From Bacteroidia bacterium (GTDB lineage Bacteria > Bacteroidota > Bacteroidia > Chitinophagales > Chitinophagaceae), in NCBI GenBank assembly GCA_030426665.1, contig JAUHYD010000019.1, positions 1 through 64,000 of the forward strand: a stretch of 64,000 bases of DNA, written 5' to 3'. The notes below the pieces were generated by a model. That model saw only the letters and a program-made list of their open reading frames with translations, did no database searches and was not told where the DNA came from. The position numbers were made by a program, and so were the translations under genes. Positions 34,923 to 43,438 of the stretch are shown here, piece by piece. How positions within the stretch are numbered: the first letter of the stretch is position 1; each line of letters starts with the position of its first letter.

Positions 34923-35674
34923 GTTGCATCAGGGTATGTTCGTTGTAAATATTGCATTTCTGTAAGGATGTGCCCCATATACTCTGTATGAATACCCTTC
35001 CTGCCACCGGTTTGCATATGTTGCGACCCGGGGACCATAACACCAACTTCTCTCAGGATATCCTCTATATATGTTTTCCAATTGCTCCTGATTGCTGCAT
35101 TATCAACAGCAATATTCTTATCCTGGAGCACCGCTACAACTTTGTCCGTTTCAAACATTTCCCCCGTATATGGACACAACTCGTCAATTGCACGCTCCAG
35201 CCTTTCATGGCTTTCTTCCGTACCCAACCCTAATCGCCTTACCCAATCGCTGGCATGCACCATGTGATATTGTGCTTCCTTAACGGTTTTTGCTGCTATC
35301 GCCGCCAATGTACCATCCTGACTATGGGTCAATTCACTATAAAAAAGGTGTTCCTGCGTTGCCGTAAACAACAACCGAACAATGGTAGTTGCGAAATCAC
35401 CCTTCGGCAATTCACAAATCAGATTATTGAAGTAGTGCCGCTCTTCTCTTCTGTAAGCCAGGTCGTCTTCTGTTCTCCCCTTCCCTTCTATTTCACCGGC
35501 ATAAGTCAATAATGCCCTCGCTCTACCGGTCAGGTCCAATGCGAAATTCGTTAGTGCCAGATCTTCCTCCAGCATCGGTGCATTGCGGCACCACTCTGAC
35601 AATCTGTAAGAATGTATCAATGCATCATCTCCTAGTCTCAGACAATAGCTAAAAAGCGCTTCCTTTTCAGTCAT
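34916..35674 (-). CDS. paaC: Phenylacetyl-CoA epoxidase subunit PaaC
   Basis: A 252-residue structural subunit of the phenylacetyl-CoA 1,2-epoxidase with a ferritin-like fold. Matches to the family include LRLGDDALIHSYRLSEWCRNAP at the N-terminus, LALTNFALDLTGRARALLTYAGE, and HYFNNLICELPKGDFATTIVR. PaaC pairs with PaaA but lacks a full di-iron site. It lies 12 bases after paaB. Confidence 0.93.
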   Translation of the reverse strand: MTEKEALFSYCLRLGDDALIHSYRLSEWCRNAPMLEEDLALTNFALDLTGRARALLTYAGEIEGKGRTEDDLAYRREERHYFNNLICELPKGDFATTIVRLLFTATQEHLFYSELTHSQDGTLAAIAAKTVKEAQYHMVHASDWVRRLGLGTEESHERLERAIDELCPYTGEMFETDKVVAVLQDKNIAVDNAAIRSNWKTYIEDILREVGVMVPGSQHMQTGGRKGIHTEYMGHILTEMQYLQRTYPDATW

Positions 35675-35686
35675 AACATTTGTTTT

Positions 35687-35977
35687 TTAAATAGCCTTTG
35701 CCCCTTCCGGCATTGTATAAAATGTTGGCATTCTGTAAATTTTGTCATTTGCGGGGTCAAATAACATTTCACTGTCGTTAGGGTCAGACGCTACAATAGC
35801 TGTTGCGGGTACTACCCATATGCTGGTCCCCTCACCCCTGCGGGTATAGGTATCCCTGGCATTCTGAAGTGCCATCCTTTTATCAGATGCGTGTACACTG
35901 CCCGCATGTATATAGTTTGCACCCGACTTCGACTGCATGAAAACTTCCCATATTTCAAGTTGAGAATCTGTTGCCAT
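35687..35977 (-). CDS. paaB: Phenylacetyl-CoA epoxidase subunit PaaB
   Basis: A 96-residue subunit with WEVFMQSKSGANYIHAGSVHA and DTYTRRGEGTSIWVVP, as in PaaB. The frame is open further up to 36040, but that extension overlaps paaA and lacks family similarity; the ATG at 35977 gives the normal length. PaaB bridges PaaAC units in the complex. Confidence 0.93.
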   Translation of the reverse strand: MATDSQLEIWEVFMQSKSGANYIHAGSVHASDKRMALQNARDTYTRRGEGTSIWVVPATAIVASDPNDSEMLFDPANDKIYRMPTFYTMPEGAKAI

Positions 35978-35987
35978 AACATTACAT

Positions 35988-36953
35988 TTATTGATTATCG
36001 TTTTGCTTTTTAATTCTTTCTCTGTAAGCCGCAGCAGCAATTCTTACCCATGCTCCATCGTCATGTACTTTCTTGTGGTGTGCTATACGCTGCCTGTTGC
36101 ACGGCCCATTGCCGGTGATTACTCTGTAAAACTCATCCCAATCAATCGGGCCATGGTCGTAGTGCCCTTTTTCCTCATTCCACTTCAAGTCTTCATCAGG
36201 GATTGTCAGACCTATCACCTCTGCCTGCTGAACCGTCTTATCTATAAACTTCTGACGTAGCTCATCATTAGAGTGTCTCTTAATTCTCCATCTGAATGCA
36301 TCACCCGTATGCGGCGACTCACTATCATGAGGACCAAACATCATCAACGAAGGCCACCACCACCTGTTCATTGCATCTTGTGCCATCTGTTGTTGTTCAC
36401 TGGTGCCACGTATCATTTTGGTCATTATCTCATAACCTTGTCGTTGATGAAAACTTTCCTCCTTACATATTCGCACCATCGCACGGCTGTAGGGGCCATA
36501 GGAGGTTCGCTGCAACGAAACCTGGTTTACAATTGCTGCGCCATCTACCAACCACCCTATAGCCCCGATATCAGCCCATGTCAACGCGGGGTAATTAAAT
36601 ATGTTTGAATATTTTGCCTTTCCTGCATGAAGTTGAGCTATCATTTCATCACGAGATATACCCAACGTTTCTGTAGCACTATACAGGTATAAGCCATGCC
36701 CGCCTTCGTCTTGTATCTTAGCCAGAAGAATCTGCCTTGCTCTCAACGAAGGAGCCCTAGTTATCCAGTTGCCTTCGGGTTGCATACCTATCACCTCAGA
36801 GTGTGCATGCTGCGACATCTGACGTATCAGGTGCTTCCGATATGCCTCCGGCATTGTGTCTCTGGGTTCTATTGAATCCCCTCTTTCTATCTTTTCTTCA
36901 AAATGCTTCAAACTTTCCTCATTCTCTTCCTCGCTATGCTTTAGCAGTTCCAT
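35988..36953 (-). CDS. paaA: Phenylacetyl-CoA epoxidase catalytic subunit PaaA
   Basis: A 321-residue di-iron oxygenase subunit that forms the ring 1,2-epoxide of phenylacetyl-CoA using molecular oxygen. Iron ligands are visible in [14 protein letters not shown] and [13 protein letters not shown] (two E-x2-H motifs). It opens with the usual [20 protein letters not shown] segment after a short acidic N-terminus. The reductase paaE and the later paaG, paaZ, paaK genes are not in the window. It lies 53 bases after hpd in the same operon. Confidence 0.95.
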   Translation of the reverse strand: MELLKHSEEENEESLKHFEEKIERGDSIEPRDTMPEAYRKHLIRQMSQHAHSEVIGMQPEGNWITRAPSLRARQILLAKIQDEGGHGLYLYSATETLGISRDEMIAQLHAGKAKYSNIFNYPALTWADIGAIGWLVDGAAIVNQVSLQRTSYGPYSRAMVRICKEESFHQRQGYEIMTKMIRGTSEQQQMAQDAMNRWWWPSLMMFGPHDSESPHTGDAFRWRIKRHSNDELRQKFIDKTVQQAEVIGLTIPDEDLKWNEEKGHYDHGPIDWDEFYRVITGNGPCNRQRIAHHKKVHDDGAWVRIAAAAYRERIKKQNDNQ

Positions 36954-37006
36954 AACCTTACTTTTAAAATGATATAAATAGCATAATGTAACTCACAGGG
37001 CATGTA

Positions 37007-38164
37007 TTACAGTGTTCCCCTTCTGGCTTGCTCTGCCTCTATCGACTCAAACAACGCCTGAAAATTACCCTTCCCGAACGAACGGGCGCCCTTCCGCTGA
37101 ATTATCTCAAAAAACATAGTGGGCCTATCTTCCACAGGTTTTGTGAATATCTGCAACAAATAACCTTCTTCATCACGATCAACCATTATTCCCAGCTCTT
37201 TCAGCACCTTCATATCTTCTGCAATTTCGCCTACCCGATTCTCGACAGTATCGTAATAGGTGCCGGGTACATACAAAAACTCAACACCTCTTTTACGCAT
37301 TTCAGAAATTGTATGAACAATATCGTCTGTTGCAACTGCTATGTGCTGACAACCCGGACCTCTGTAAAAGTCCAGGTACTCCTCCACCTGCGACTTCTTC
37401 AAACCGGCTGCCGGCTCATTTATCGGAAACTTAATACGGCCATTACCGTTGCTCATTACCTTGCTCATAAGGGCAGTGTACTGTGTCGAAATGTCCTTGT
37501 CGTCAAATGTGACCAGATTAGCAAATCCCATTACTCTACCGTAGAAATCGGCCCACTTATTCATACCACCCAGCTCCACATTGCCTACCATGTGGTCTAT
37601 ATACTTCAACCCGGTTGGCTCAGGGTTATACTCAGATGTCCACTTTTCATAACCCGGAAGAAATACACCCAAATAGTTCTTGCGCTCTACAAATATGTGT
37701 ACCGTATCTCCGTAAGTCCGTATGCCGGCTCTTACTACTTCTCCGGAGTCATCAGATTCTACCATCGGCTCAAAATATACTTCTGCACCCCTGCTTACGG
37801 TTTCCTCAAACGCCTTTCGCGCATCATCGACCCACAATGCAATCACCTTCACGCCGTCGCCGTGCATTTTAATATGCTCTGCAATCTGGCTGTCCGGCGA
37901 TAGCGGCGTAGTTAGCACCAACCTTATCTTACCCTGTACAAGCACATAAGACGTACGGTCCTTAAGTCCTGTTTCCAAACCGGCATATGCCAGCGACTGG
38001 AAACCGAATGCAGTCTTGTAGTAGTGGGCAGACTGTTTGGCATTACCCACATACAGTTCCACATAATCAGTACCATTTATCGGTAAAAAATCTTCAGCCT
38101 TATCGAATATCTTCTCGATTCCGTAGTTGAAGTTTGTAACGTTTTTTAAATCAGCACTACTCAT
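37007..38164 (-). CDS. hpd: 4-Hydroxyphenylpyruvate dioxygenase
   Basis: A 385-residue non-heme iron dioxygenase that converts 4-hydroxyphenylpyruvate to homogentisate in tyrosine breakdown. It has two vicinal-oxygen-chelate halves. Iron ligands are seen in YIDHMVGNV, GCQHIAVAT and the Glu in FFEIIQRKG, followed by the C-terminal helix FGKGNFQALFESIE. The frame extends nine codons upstream, but the ATG at 38164 (MSSADLKN) does not overlap hmgA and is preferred. It lies 11 bases after hmgA, which carries out the next step. Confidence 0.95.
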   Translation of the reverse strand: MSSADLKNVTNFNYGIEKIFDKAEDFLPINGTDYVELYVGNAKQSAHYYKTAFGFQSLAYAGLETGLKDRTSYVLVQGKIRLVLTTPLSPDSQIAEHIKMHGDGVKVIALWVDDARKAFEETVSRGAEVYFEPMVESDDSGEVVRAGIRTYGDTVHIFVERKNYLGVFLPGYEKWTSEYNPEPTGLKYIDHMVGNVELGGMNKWADFYGRVMGFANLVTFDDKDISTQYTALMSKVMSNGNGRIKFPINEPAAGLKKSQVEEYLDFYRGPGCQHIAVATDDIVHTISEMRKRGVEFLYVPGTYYDTVENRVGEIAEDMKVLKELGIMVDRDEEGYLLQIFTKPVEDRPTMFFEIIQRKGARSFGKGNFQALFESIEAEQARRGTL

Positions 38165-38175
38165 GATTTTGTTAT

Positions 38176-39333
38176 TTATTCTGTTAACCAAGATTTATAA
38201 TAGTCAGGCACCTCTATTGATAGCGCCTCCTTTGTAATCATTACCGGATTGAACGGGTCTATCATCACTGCCAGCTCTTGCGTTTCCTTCTGACCGATGC
38301 TTCGCTCAATAGCTCCCGGGTGAGGTCCATGGGGAATACCGCCGGGATGCAGTGTAAACTGACCTGCTTCTATATTGTTGCGGCTCATAAAGTCGCCATC
38401 CACATAGTACAGAATTTCATCACTGTCTATATTACTGTGGTGGTATGGTGCAGGTATTGCCAGTGGGTGGTAGTCATACAACCGGGGCACAAAAGAGCAA
38501 ATCACAAAATTCCGGCTCTCGAAGGTCTGATGAACAGGTGGCGGCATGTGAATGCGCCCTGTAATCGGCTCGAAATTGAAAATGGAAAAAGTATAAGGGT
38601 AATGGTACCCATCCCAGCCCGCTACATCAAAGGGGTGATTAGCATAAACATATGGAAACATCATACCCCTTTTCTTGATAAAAATATCAAACTCACCCTG
38701 CTCATCGTGCGTCTGCAAATCCTGTGGGCGCTTAATATCCCGCTCACAAAATGGTGAATGTTCTAATAGCTGCCCGAAGTCATTTCGATAACGTCGGGGA
38801 GTAAAAATCGGGTCAAACGACTCTACATACAGCAACTTGTTATCGGGCGTATCAAAATATATTTTGTATACCGTACCCCTCGGAATTACTATGTAGTCAC
38901 CATACTTGAAAGGCAGTGTACCATACATGGTCTCAACCTTACCACTACCTTTGTGTACAAACAACATTTCGTCGGCATCGGCATTCTTATAGAAATAAGG
39001 AGTAGATGCTGTTGGCGCAGCAAGGCCTATATGCATTGCCTGATTGACAAAAAGTGTCTTACGGCTCTTAATGTAGTCGGACTCTGGCGGCACATTTGCC
39101 CCCCTGAAACTCATTGCATTCAGTCCGTTTTCTACAGCAATTTCGGGTTTCACAGAATAGGGAACCCCCTTTTGCCGAACACGTGTTGGCGGGTACAAGT
39201 GATAAACTAATGAAGAAAGACCGCTAAACCCCTGTGTCCCTACCAACTCCTCCTGATATAGGTTTCCATTGGGTTGTCGGCTAACTGTGTGACGCTTTTC
39301 CGGTATTATTCCCAGACTATGATAAAAAGGCAT
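38176..39333 (-). CDS. hmgA: Homogentisate 1,2-dioxygenase
   Basis: A 385-residue iron dioxygenase that opens the homogentisate ring to maleylacetoacetate. Conserved segments are PPPVHQTFESRNFVICSFVPR, then YHHSNIDSDEILYYVDGDF and HPGGIPHGPHPGA, which hold the active-site His and Glu. Length is slightly below the roughly 430 residues of the mammalian and Pseudomonas enzymes, as usual in Bacteroidota. It is the first gene of the operon hmgA-hpd-paaABCD; its promoter has FixK/FNR-like boxes identical in core to that of the cbb3 operon. Confidence 0.94.
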   Translation of the reverse strand: MPFYHSLGIIPEKRHTVSRQPNGNLYQEELVGTQGFSGLSSLVYHLYPPTRVRQKGVPYSVKPEIAVENGLNAMSFRGANVPPESDYIKSRKTLFVNQAMHIGLAAPTASTPYFYKNADADEMLFVHKGSGKVETMYGTLPFKYGDYIVIPRGTVYKIYFDTPDNKLLYVESFDPIFTPRRYRNDFGQLLEHSPFCERDIKRPQDLQTHDEQGEFDIFIKKRGMMFPYVYANHPFDVAGWDGYHYPYTFSIFNFEPITGRIHMPPPVHQTFESRNFVICSFVPRLYDYHPLAIPAPYHHSNIDSDEILYYVDGDFMSRNNIEAGQFTLHPGGIPHGPHPGAIERSIGQKETQELAVMIDPFNPVMITKEALSIEVPDYYKSWLTE

Positions 39334-39352
39334 TTGATTGAATTTTCAAAAG

Positions 39353-39417
39353 CAAATTTATCGTACCACCTCCCCAATTATCATGATGATTGACACAGAC
39401 AAAAATGACAATAGTCA
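39353..39417 (-). promoter_or_regulatory. Promoter of the hmgA-hpd-paaABCD operon with two FixK/FNR-like boxes
   Basis: The minus-strand -7 box is TAAATTTG (39360-39353), 19 bases before the hmgA ATG. The distal box TGACAATAGTCA (39406-39417) is a full match centred 51.5 bases above the T. The proximal TGATGATTGACA (39384-39395) has one mismatch, centred at 29.5. Confidence 0.65.
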
Positions 39418-39438
39418 GTTATCGACTATTGTCATTTT
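39402..39438 (-). terminator. Inverted repeat: terminator that also carries an operator-like box
   Basis: A perfect 15-base inverted repeat (39402-39416 and 39424-39438) with a seven-base loop lies 20 bases past the stop of the gene at 39458. On the minus strand it leads into a short T-run. Its arms contain the distal box of the hmgA promoter and a second, near-matching CGACTATTGTCA (39423-39434). Confidence 0.5.
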
Positions 39439-39457
39439 AAAAATTATCCGTACTTAT

Positions 39458-39799
39458 TTATGAAAACGGATTGTCTGCTACATTGACGCCGTTTCCGGCG
39501 TTGCCCTCTAATGCATACCTGATTTCATTTTGGAGCAAACCTCCACCACCGCCAAAATGTTGTATCATTTTAATGCCGGGAGTATGCAGCGAAAACAACT
39601 TCTTTAACCTCTTTTCGCTCGTGGAGCTTATACCGCCACCCACTAAAACCAAATCGTACTGGTGTCTGTAAAACAGCTCAATTGCTTCTTCATCGTCGGT
39701 AGTTCCGGTAGCTTCCAGACCTTCCATATTATTTATCAGACGCAATATTGTTGCCAAAATATCTTCGTGCCTGCCTAATACCAATATCCTGTATTTCAT
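39458..39799 (-). CDS. Receiver-fold protein lacking the usual phospho-site
   Basis: A 113-residue protein with the alpha/beta pattern of a receiver domain: KYRILVLGRHEDILATILRLIN, then YDLVLVGGGISSTSEKRLKKL, then KMIQHFGGGGGLLQNEI. The position of the phosphoacceptor Asp is occupied by Gly-Gly (VLVGGGI), and the N-terminal acidic pair is replaced by GRH. It is therefore probably a pseudo-receiver. The five-Gly run is unusual. It overlaps the nitroreductase gene by four bases and is translated with it. Confidence 0.55.
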   Translation of the reverse strand: MKYRILVLGRHEDILATILRLINNMEGLEATGTTDDEEAIELFYRHQYDLVLVGGGISSTSEKRLKKLFSLHTPGIKMIQHFGGGGGLLQNEIRYALEGNAGNGVNVADNPFS

Positions 39800-40380
39800 C
39801 CGACGTTTTGTATAAATTCCGTTGTTGGCTTGCGGGTTCTTGCCGTGAGTTCTCTGGACATAAATGGTTCTTCCAGCGTCTCCGGTTCATCTCTGTACCC
39901 TATGGCTATGAAGCAAACAGGTGCGATGTCATCATCTAAACCAAACGTTTCAATTGTTTTTCCTTTTTCAAAACCCGCCATCGGATGACAATAGATACCC
40001 ATCGACACCGCCTGATGCAACAGATTGCTGTTGGCCATGCCCAGATCGTGTTCTGCCCACATATTCTCCGCACCGCTTTTTTCGTTTGTCTTCCGAATCA
40101 TTGCAATAACCAGTACTGCAGCATTTTTTGCCCAGGGTTGGTTTCCCGGCTTCAGGCACTCCCATATCTTGCGAAAACCTTCAGTGCCTCGATGCGCGTA
40201 AATGTATTTCCAGGGTTGCTCATTACTGGCACTGGCAGACCACCGTGCAGCCTCAAACAGAGTCTGCATATCTGCATCGGCCACAGGCTTTGGCGAAAAA
40301 GCCCTGGGACTCCAACGCTTCTTAATTACGTCTATCAACGGATGATTCGTCTCTACTTCTTTTCCTGCTATCATATTCAT
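39796..40380 (-). CDS. Nitroreductase family protein
   Basis: A 194-residue FMN-dependent oxidoreductase. Family marks are RWSPRAFSPKPV at the N-terminus, ARWSASASNEQPWKYIY for FMN binding, the helix AEHDLGMANSNLLHQAVSMGIYCHPMAGF, and VCFIAIGYRDEPETL near the end. The substrate (nitroaromatic, quinone or other) is not known. It forms a two-gene unit with the pseudo-receiver gene, divergent from the ABC exporter. Confidence 0.85.
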   Translation of the reverse strand: MNMIAGKEVETNHPLIDVIKKRWSPRAFSPKPVADADMQTLFEAARWSASASNEQPWKYIYAHRGTEGFRKIWECLKPGNQPWAKNAAVLVIAMIRKTNEKSGAENMWAEHDLGMANSNLLHQAVSMGIYCHPMAGFEKGKTIETFGLDDDIAPVCFIAIGYRDEPETLEEPFMSRELTARTRKPTTEFIQNVG

Positions 40381-40523
40381 CTATTTACTGTTAACGAATG
40401 TAGTACGAAGGTAACCGATAAAACCCGCCTCCATTATAAGGAATCTCAATTTGCCATTAGTTACACATTATCATATTTTCGGTAAACATTCCAATTCTAA
40501 CATATTCATACAACTATTAAACG

Positions 40524-40531
40524 TAATTTTG
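40524..40531 (+). promoter_or_regulatory. -7 box of the ABC exporter gene
   Basis: TAATTTTG matches TAnnTTTG, ending 11 bases before the ATG at 40543, so the leader is very short. Confidence 0.5.
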
Positions 40532-40542
40532 CCCCCTTACAA

Positions 40543-42381
40543 ATGAAGAAAGTATCAAGGTTATTCAAATACCTCGCCGACTACAAGGGAAAAATTGCGC
40601 TTTACTTTGGGGCGAATTTGCTGGGCATATTATTTGGGCTGCTTACAATGCTGATGATAAGCCCCGTCTTAAACGTGCTTTTCGGAGTCACACCGGACCA
40701 ATCTGCACCAACCCCGAAAATAGATACAGCTCCGGGTGTAATAGGCAAAATAGGAGCACTTAAAGAACAGTTCTCTGCATTTATCAATGATTTTGTTATA
40801 CAGCAGGACAAACTTACAGCGTTGGCATATGTATGTATTGCTGTCGTTGCACTTACCGTGCTGAAGAACTTATTCCTTTATATCGCACTTTATATTCTTA
40901 ACCCACTGCGCAACGCCGTTCTCCGGAGGCTACGCAACGAACTTTTTGATAAAACATTATCACTGCCAATTGGCTTTTTCACAGAGGAGCGAAAGGGAGA
41001 CCTTATATCCAGAATGACGAACGACATCAGCGAGGTAGAATTGTCCATTATGAGTGTCCTAGAGGTCTTCTTCAGAGAGCCTTTGTCCATCATCATATAT
41101 ATCACCGCCATGATAGTCATTAACTATCAGCTCACACTTATCATGTTTATTTTCCTGCCCATTGCAGGACTTATCATCGGTCGTATCGGCAAGTCGCTGC
41201 GCAAGTCTTCAAACCTTGCACAAGAACAACTCGGCTCGATGATGGAAGTTATAGACGAGTCACTGGTCGGGATGCGTGTACTGAAAGCTTTCAATGCAGA
41301 AACCCACCAGCGACTTCGGTTCATGAAACTTAACAACTTGCTGTTCCGCACACGCAACTACATAGCAGCCCGCAGAGAATTGGCTTCCCCTTTGTCTGAA
41401 ACAATGGGCATCGTTGTAGCAAGTGTCATTCTGTGGTTAGGGGGCAAAATGGTTTTCGCAAACGAAGGGTTCACCGGGCCCATGTTCATAACTTACATCG
41501 GCATGTTCTGGATGGTGATAGCGCCATTCAAAAACTTGTCGTCCGCATTCTCTAATGTACAAAAGGGTACTGCTGCTTTAGACAGGATAGAAGAACTTCT
41601 GGCTGTCGATAATACCATTAAAGAAGTGGACAACCCGAAAACTATTGCCGACTTCAACAACAATATCACGTTTCGCAATGTTCAGTTTTCTTACGGCACC
41701 AAAAGCATACTTGAAAATATTGACCTGACCGTCAAAAAAGGAAAAACCGTGGCCCTGGTGGGAGCATCGGGTGCCGGCAAATCTACAATGGTAGATCTGA
41801 TACCCCGCTTCCACGACGTAACAGGTGGAGAAATACTCATAGATGGCATCAACATAAAAGATTGTAAAATAGATGACCTGCGCCGCCTGATAGGGGTAGT
41901 GAGCCAGGACCCAATTCTATTTAACGATACCCTTTATAACAACATTACGCTCGGTACCGGTGGCGCTACCAAAGAAAGAGTCATAGAAGCCGCTCGTATT
42001 GCACATGCCGACGATTTCATTCGGCAAAAAGCTGAGGGCTACGAAACAACTGCCGGCGACAGAGGTGCAAGGTTGAGCGGTGGCGAGCGGCAACGTATTA
42101 CCATAGCCAGAGCCGTACTCAAAAACCCACCAATTCTGATCCTGGATGAAGCAACTTCTTCCCTCGACACCCAGAGTGAGCGAATTGTTCAGGAAGCAAT
42201 CAACAAACTCATGGAAAACAGAACCTGTATTGTTATTGCCCATCGCCTCTCTACCGTAAAGCATGCGGATGAAATCATTGTCATGGAAAAAGGAAAAATT
42301 ATGGAGCGGGGTACACACAGTAGTCTGCTGGAAAAAGACGGCATCTACAAGCGTCTGGTAGAAATGCAACAGGTCAAGTAA
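40543..42381 (+). CDS. MsbA-like ABC exporter (fused membrane and ATPase domains)
   Basis: A 612-residue half-transporter that works as a homodimer. Six membrane helices lie in residues about 1-330, with an insert between helices 1 and 2 (about residues 48-85) richer in Pro, Thr and Asp than usual. The ATPase half has Walker A GASGAGKST, signature LSGGERQR, Walker B ILILDEATSSLD and H-loop AHRLST. Lipid A/LPS core flipping (MsbA) is the likely role because lpxD follows 91 bases later on the same strand, but lipid or drug export cannot be excluded. Confidence 0.88.
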   Translation: MKKVSRLFKYLADYKGKIALYFGANLLGILFGLLTMLMISPVLNVLFGVTPDQSAPTPKIDTAPGVIGKIGALKEQFSAFINDFVIQQDKLTALAYVCIAVVALTVLKNLFLYIALYILNPLRNAVLRRLRNELFDKTLSLPIGFFTEERKGDLISRMTNDISEVELSIMSVLEVFFREPLSIIIYITAMIVINYQLTLIMFIFLPIAGLIIGRIGKSLRKSSNLAQEQLGSMMEVIDESLVGMRVLKAFNAETHQRLRFMKLNNLLFRTRNYIAARRELASPLSETMGIVVASVILWLGGKMVFANEGFTGPMFITYIGMFWMVIAPFKNLSSAFSNVQKGTAALDRIEELLAVDNTIKEVDNPKTIADFNNNITFRNVQFSYGTKSILENIDLTVKKGKTVALVGASGAGKSTMVDLIPRFHDVTGGEILIDGINIKDCKIDDLRRLIGVVSQDPILFNDTLYNNITLGTGGATKERVIEAARIAHADDFIRQKAEGYETTAGDRGARLSGGERQRITIARAVLKNPPILILDEATSSLDTQSERIVQEAINKLMENRTCIVIAHRLSTVKHADEIIVMEKGKIMERGTHSSLLEKDGIYKRLVEMQQVK

Positions 42382-42447
42382 TTCCGAATATTATTGGCTA
42401 TTCAGTATCTTACAACCGTATGTAGGCACAACACCGACATAGAATTG

Positions 42448-42455
42448 TATTTTTG
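42448..42455 (+). promoter_or_regulatory. -7 box of lpxD
   Basis: TATTTTTG matches TAnnTTTG and ends 17 bases before the ATG at 42473. Confidence 0.45.
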
Positions 42456-42472
42456 TTACTAAAAATTAGACT

Positions 42473-43426
42473 ATGAAATTTGATAAGCCTGTTCCTGTAA
42501 AGTGGATTGCCGAATTTACCGGTGCAAAACTCATTGGCAATGCTACCCAGGAAGCTACAGGTATTAATGAGATACATAAAGTAACGAAAGGAGATATTTC
42601 ATTTGTCGATTTTCAGAAGTACTATAATTCATGTATCAACTCAGCAGCTACAGTCATCATCATCAATAAAGAAGTGCCCTGCCCTGAAGGCAAAACGCTT
42701 CTCGTTACAGACGACCCATTTAGCGCCTACGTCAGTCTGATAGAACACTATCAACCTTTTGAGCAATCGCACAAGCTGATTAGTGATACTGCGGTAATAG
42801 GGGAAGGCACCCATATACAACCCGGCACATTTATAGGCAACAAGGTAAGGATAGGCAGCAACTGCCTTATACATGCCAATGTGACTATCTATGACAACTG
42901 TATCATTGGCGATAACGTAATCATTCATGCTGGAAGTGTGCTTGGAGCAGACGCATTCTACTTCAAACGCCGTAGAGAGCGGGACGTCCAGTACGATAAA
43001 CTACTAAGCTGTGGTCGGGTAATCATACATGACGATGTAGAGATTGGTGCATGCACTACCATAGACAAAGGTGTGAGTGGCGATACTATTGTGGGGCAAG
43101 GCACTAAGCTTGATAATCATGTGCATATCGGGCATGGTGCAGTTATAGGCAAAAACTGCCTTTTTGCTGCTCAGGTAGGAATCGGAGGAAAAGCGATTAT
43201 CGAAGATGAAGTCACACTTTGGGGACAGGTAGGTGTCAGCAAAGACCTTACTATCGGCAAGGGAGCCGTTGTGATGGCACAAAGTGGTGTACCTGCCAGC
43301 CTAGAAGGCAACAGGGCCTATTTCGGTTCTCCTGCGGGTGATGCAAGACCTAAAATGAAAGAGCTGGCATGGATAAAACGAATACCCGAACTCTGGGAAA
43401 AGATTTATGGAAACCGACACATCTAA
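42473..43426 (+). CDS. lpxD: UDP-3-O-acylglucosamine N-acyltransferase LpxD-like
   Basis: A 317-residue left-handed beta-helix acyltransferase. Residues 1-100 match the LpxD N-terminal domain. From about 105 hexapeptide repeats follow (VIGEGTHIQPGTFIGNKVRIG, DNCIIGDNVIIHAGSVLG). The catalytic His is expected in DNHVHIGHGAVIGKN. It adds the second 3-hydroxyacyl chain in lipid A synthesis. It is a little shorter than E. coli LpxD (about 340), and Bacteroidota often have a second copy, so it could be the accessory paralogue. Confidence 0.85.
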   Translation: MKFDKPVPVKWIAEFTGAKLIGNATQEATGINEIHKVTKGDISFVDFQKYYNSCINSAATVIIINKEVPCPEGKTLLVTDDPFSAYVSLIEHYQPFEQSHKLISDTAVIGEGTHIQPGTFIGNKVRIGSNCLIHANVTIYDNCIIGDNVIIHAGSVLGADAFYFKRRRERDVQYDKLLSCGRVIIHDDVEIGACTTIDKGVSGDTIVGQGTKLDNHVHIGHGAVIGKNCLFAAQVGIGGKAIIEDEVTLWGQVGVSKDLTIGKGAVVMAQSGVPASLEGNRAYFGSPAGDARPKMKELAWIKRIPELWEKIYGNRHI

Positions 43427-43438
43427 AACGCAAGCATA

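Noticed and set aside
39423-39434. CGACTATTGTCA as a third regulatory box of hmgA
   Set aside because: It is 17 bases from the distal box, out of the 22-base phase, and explained as the second arm of the terminator.
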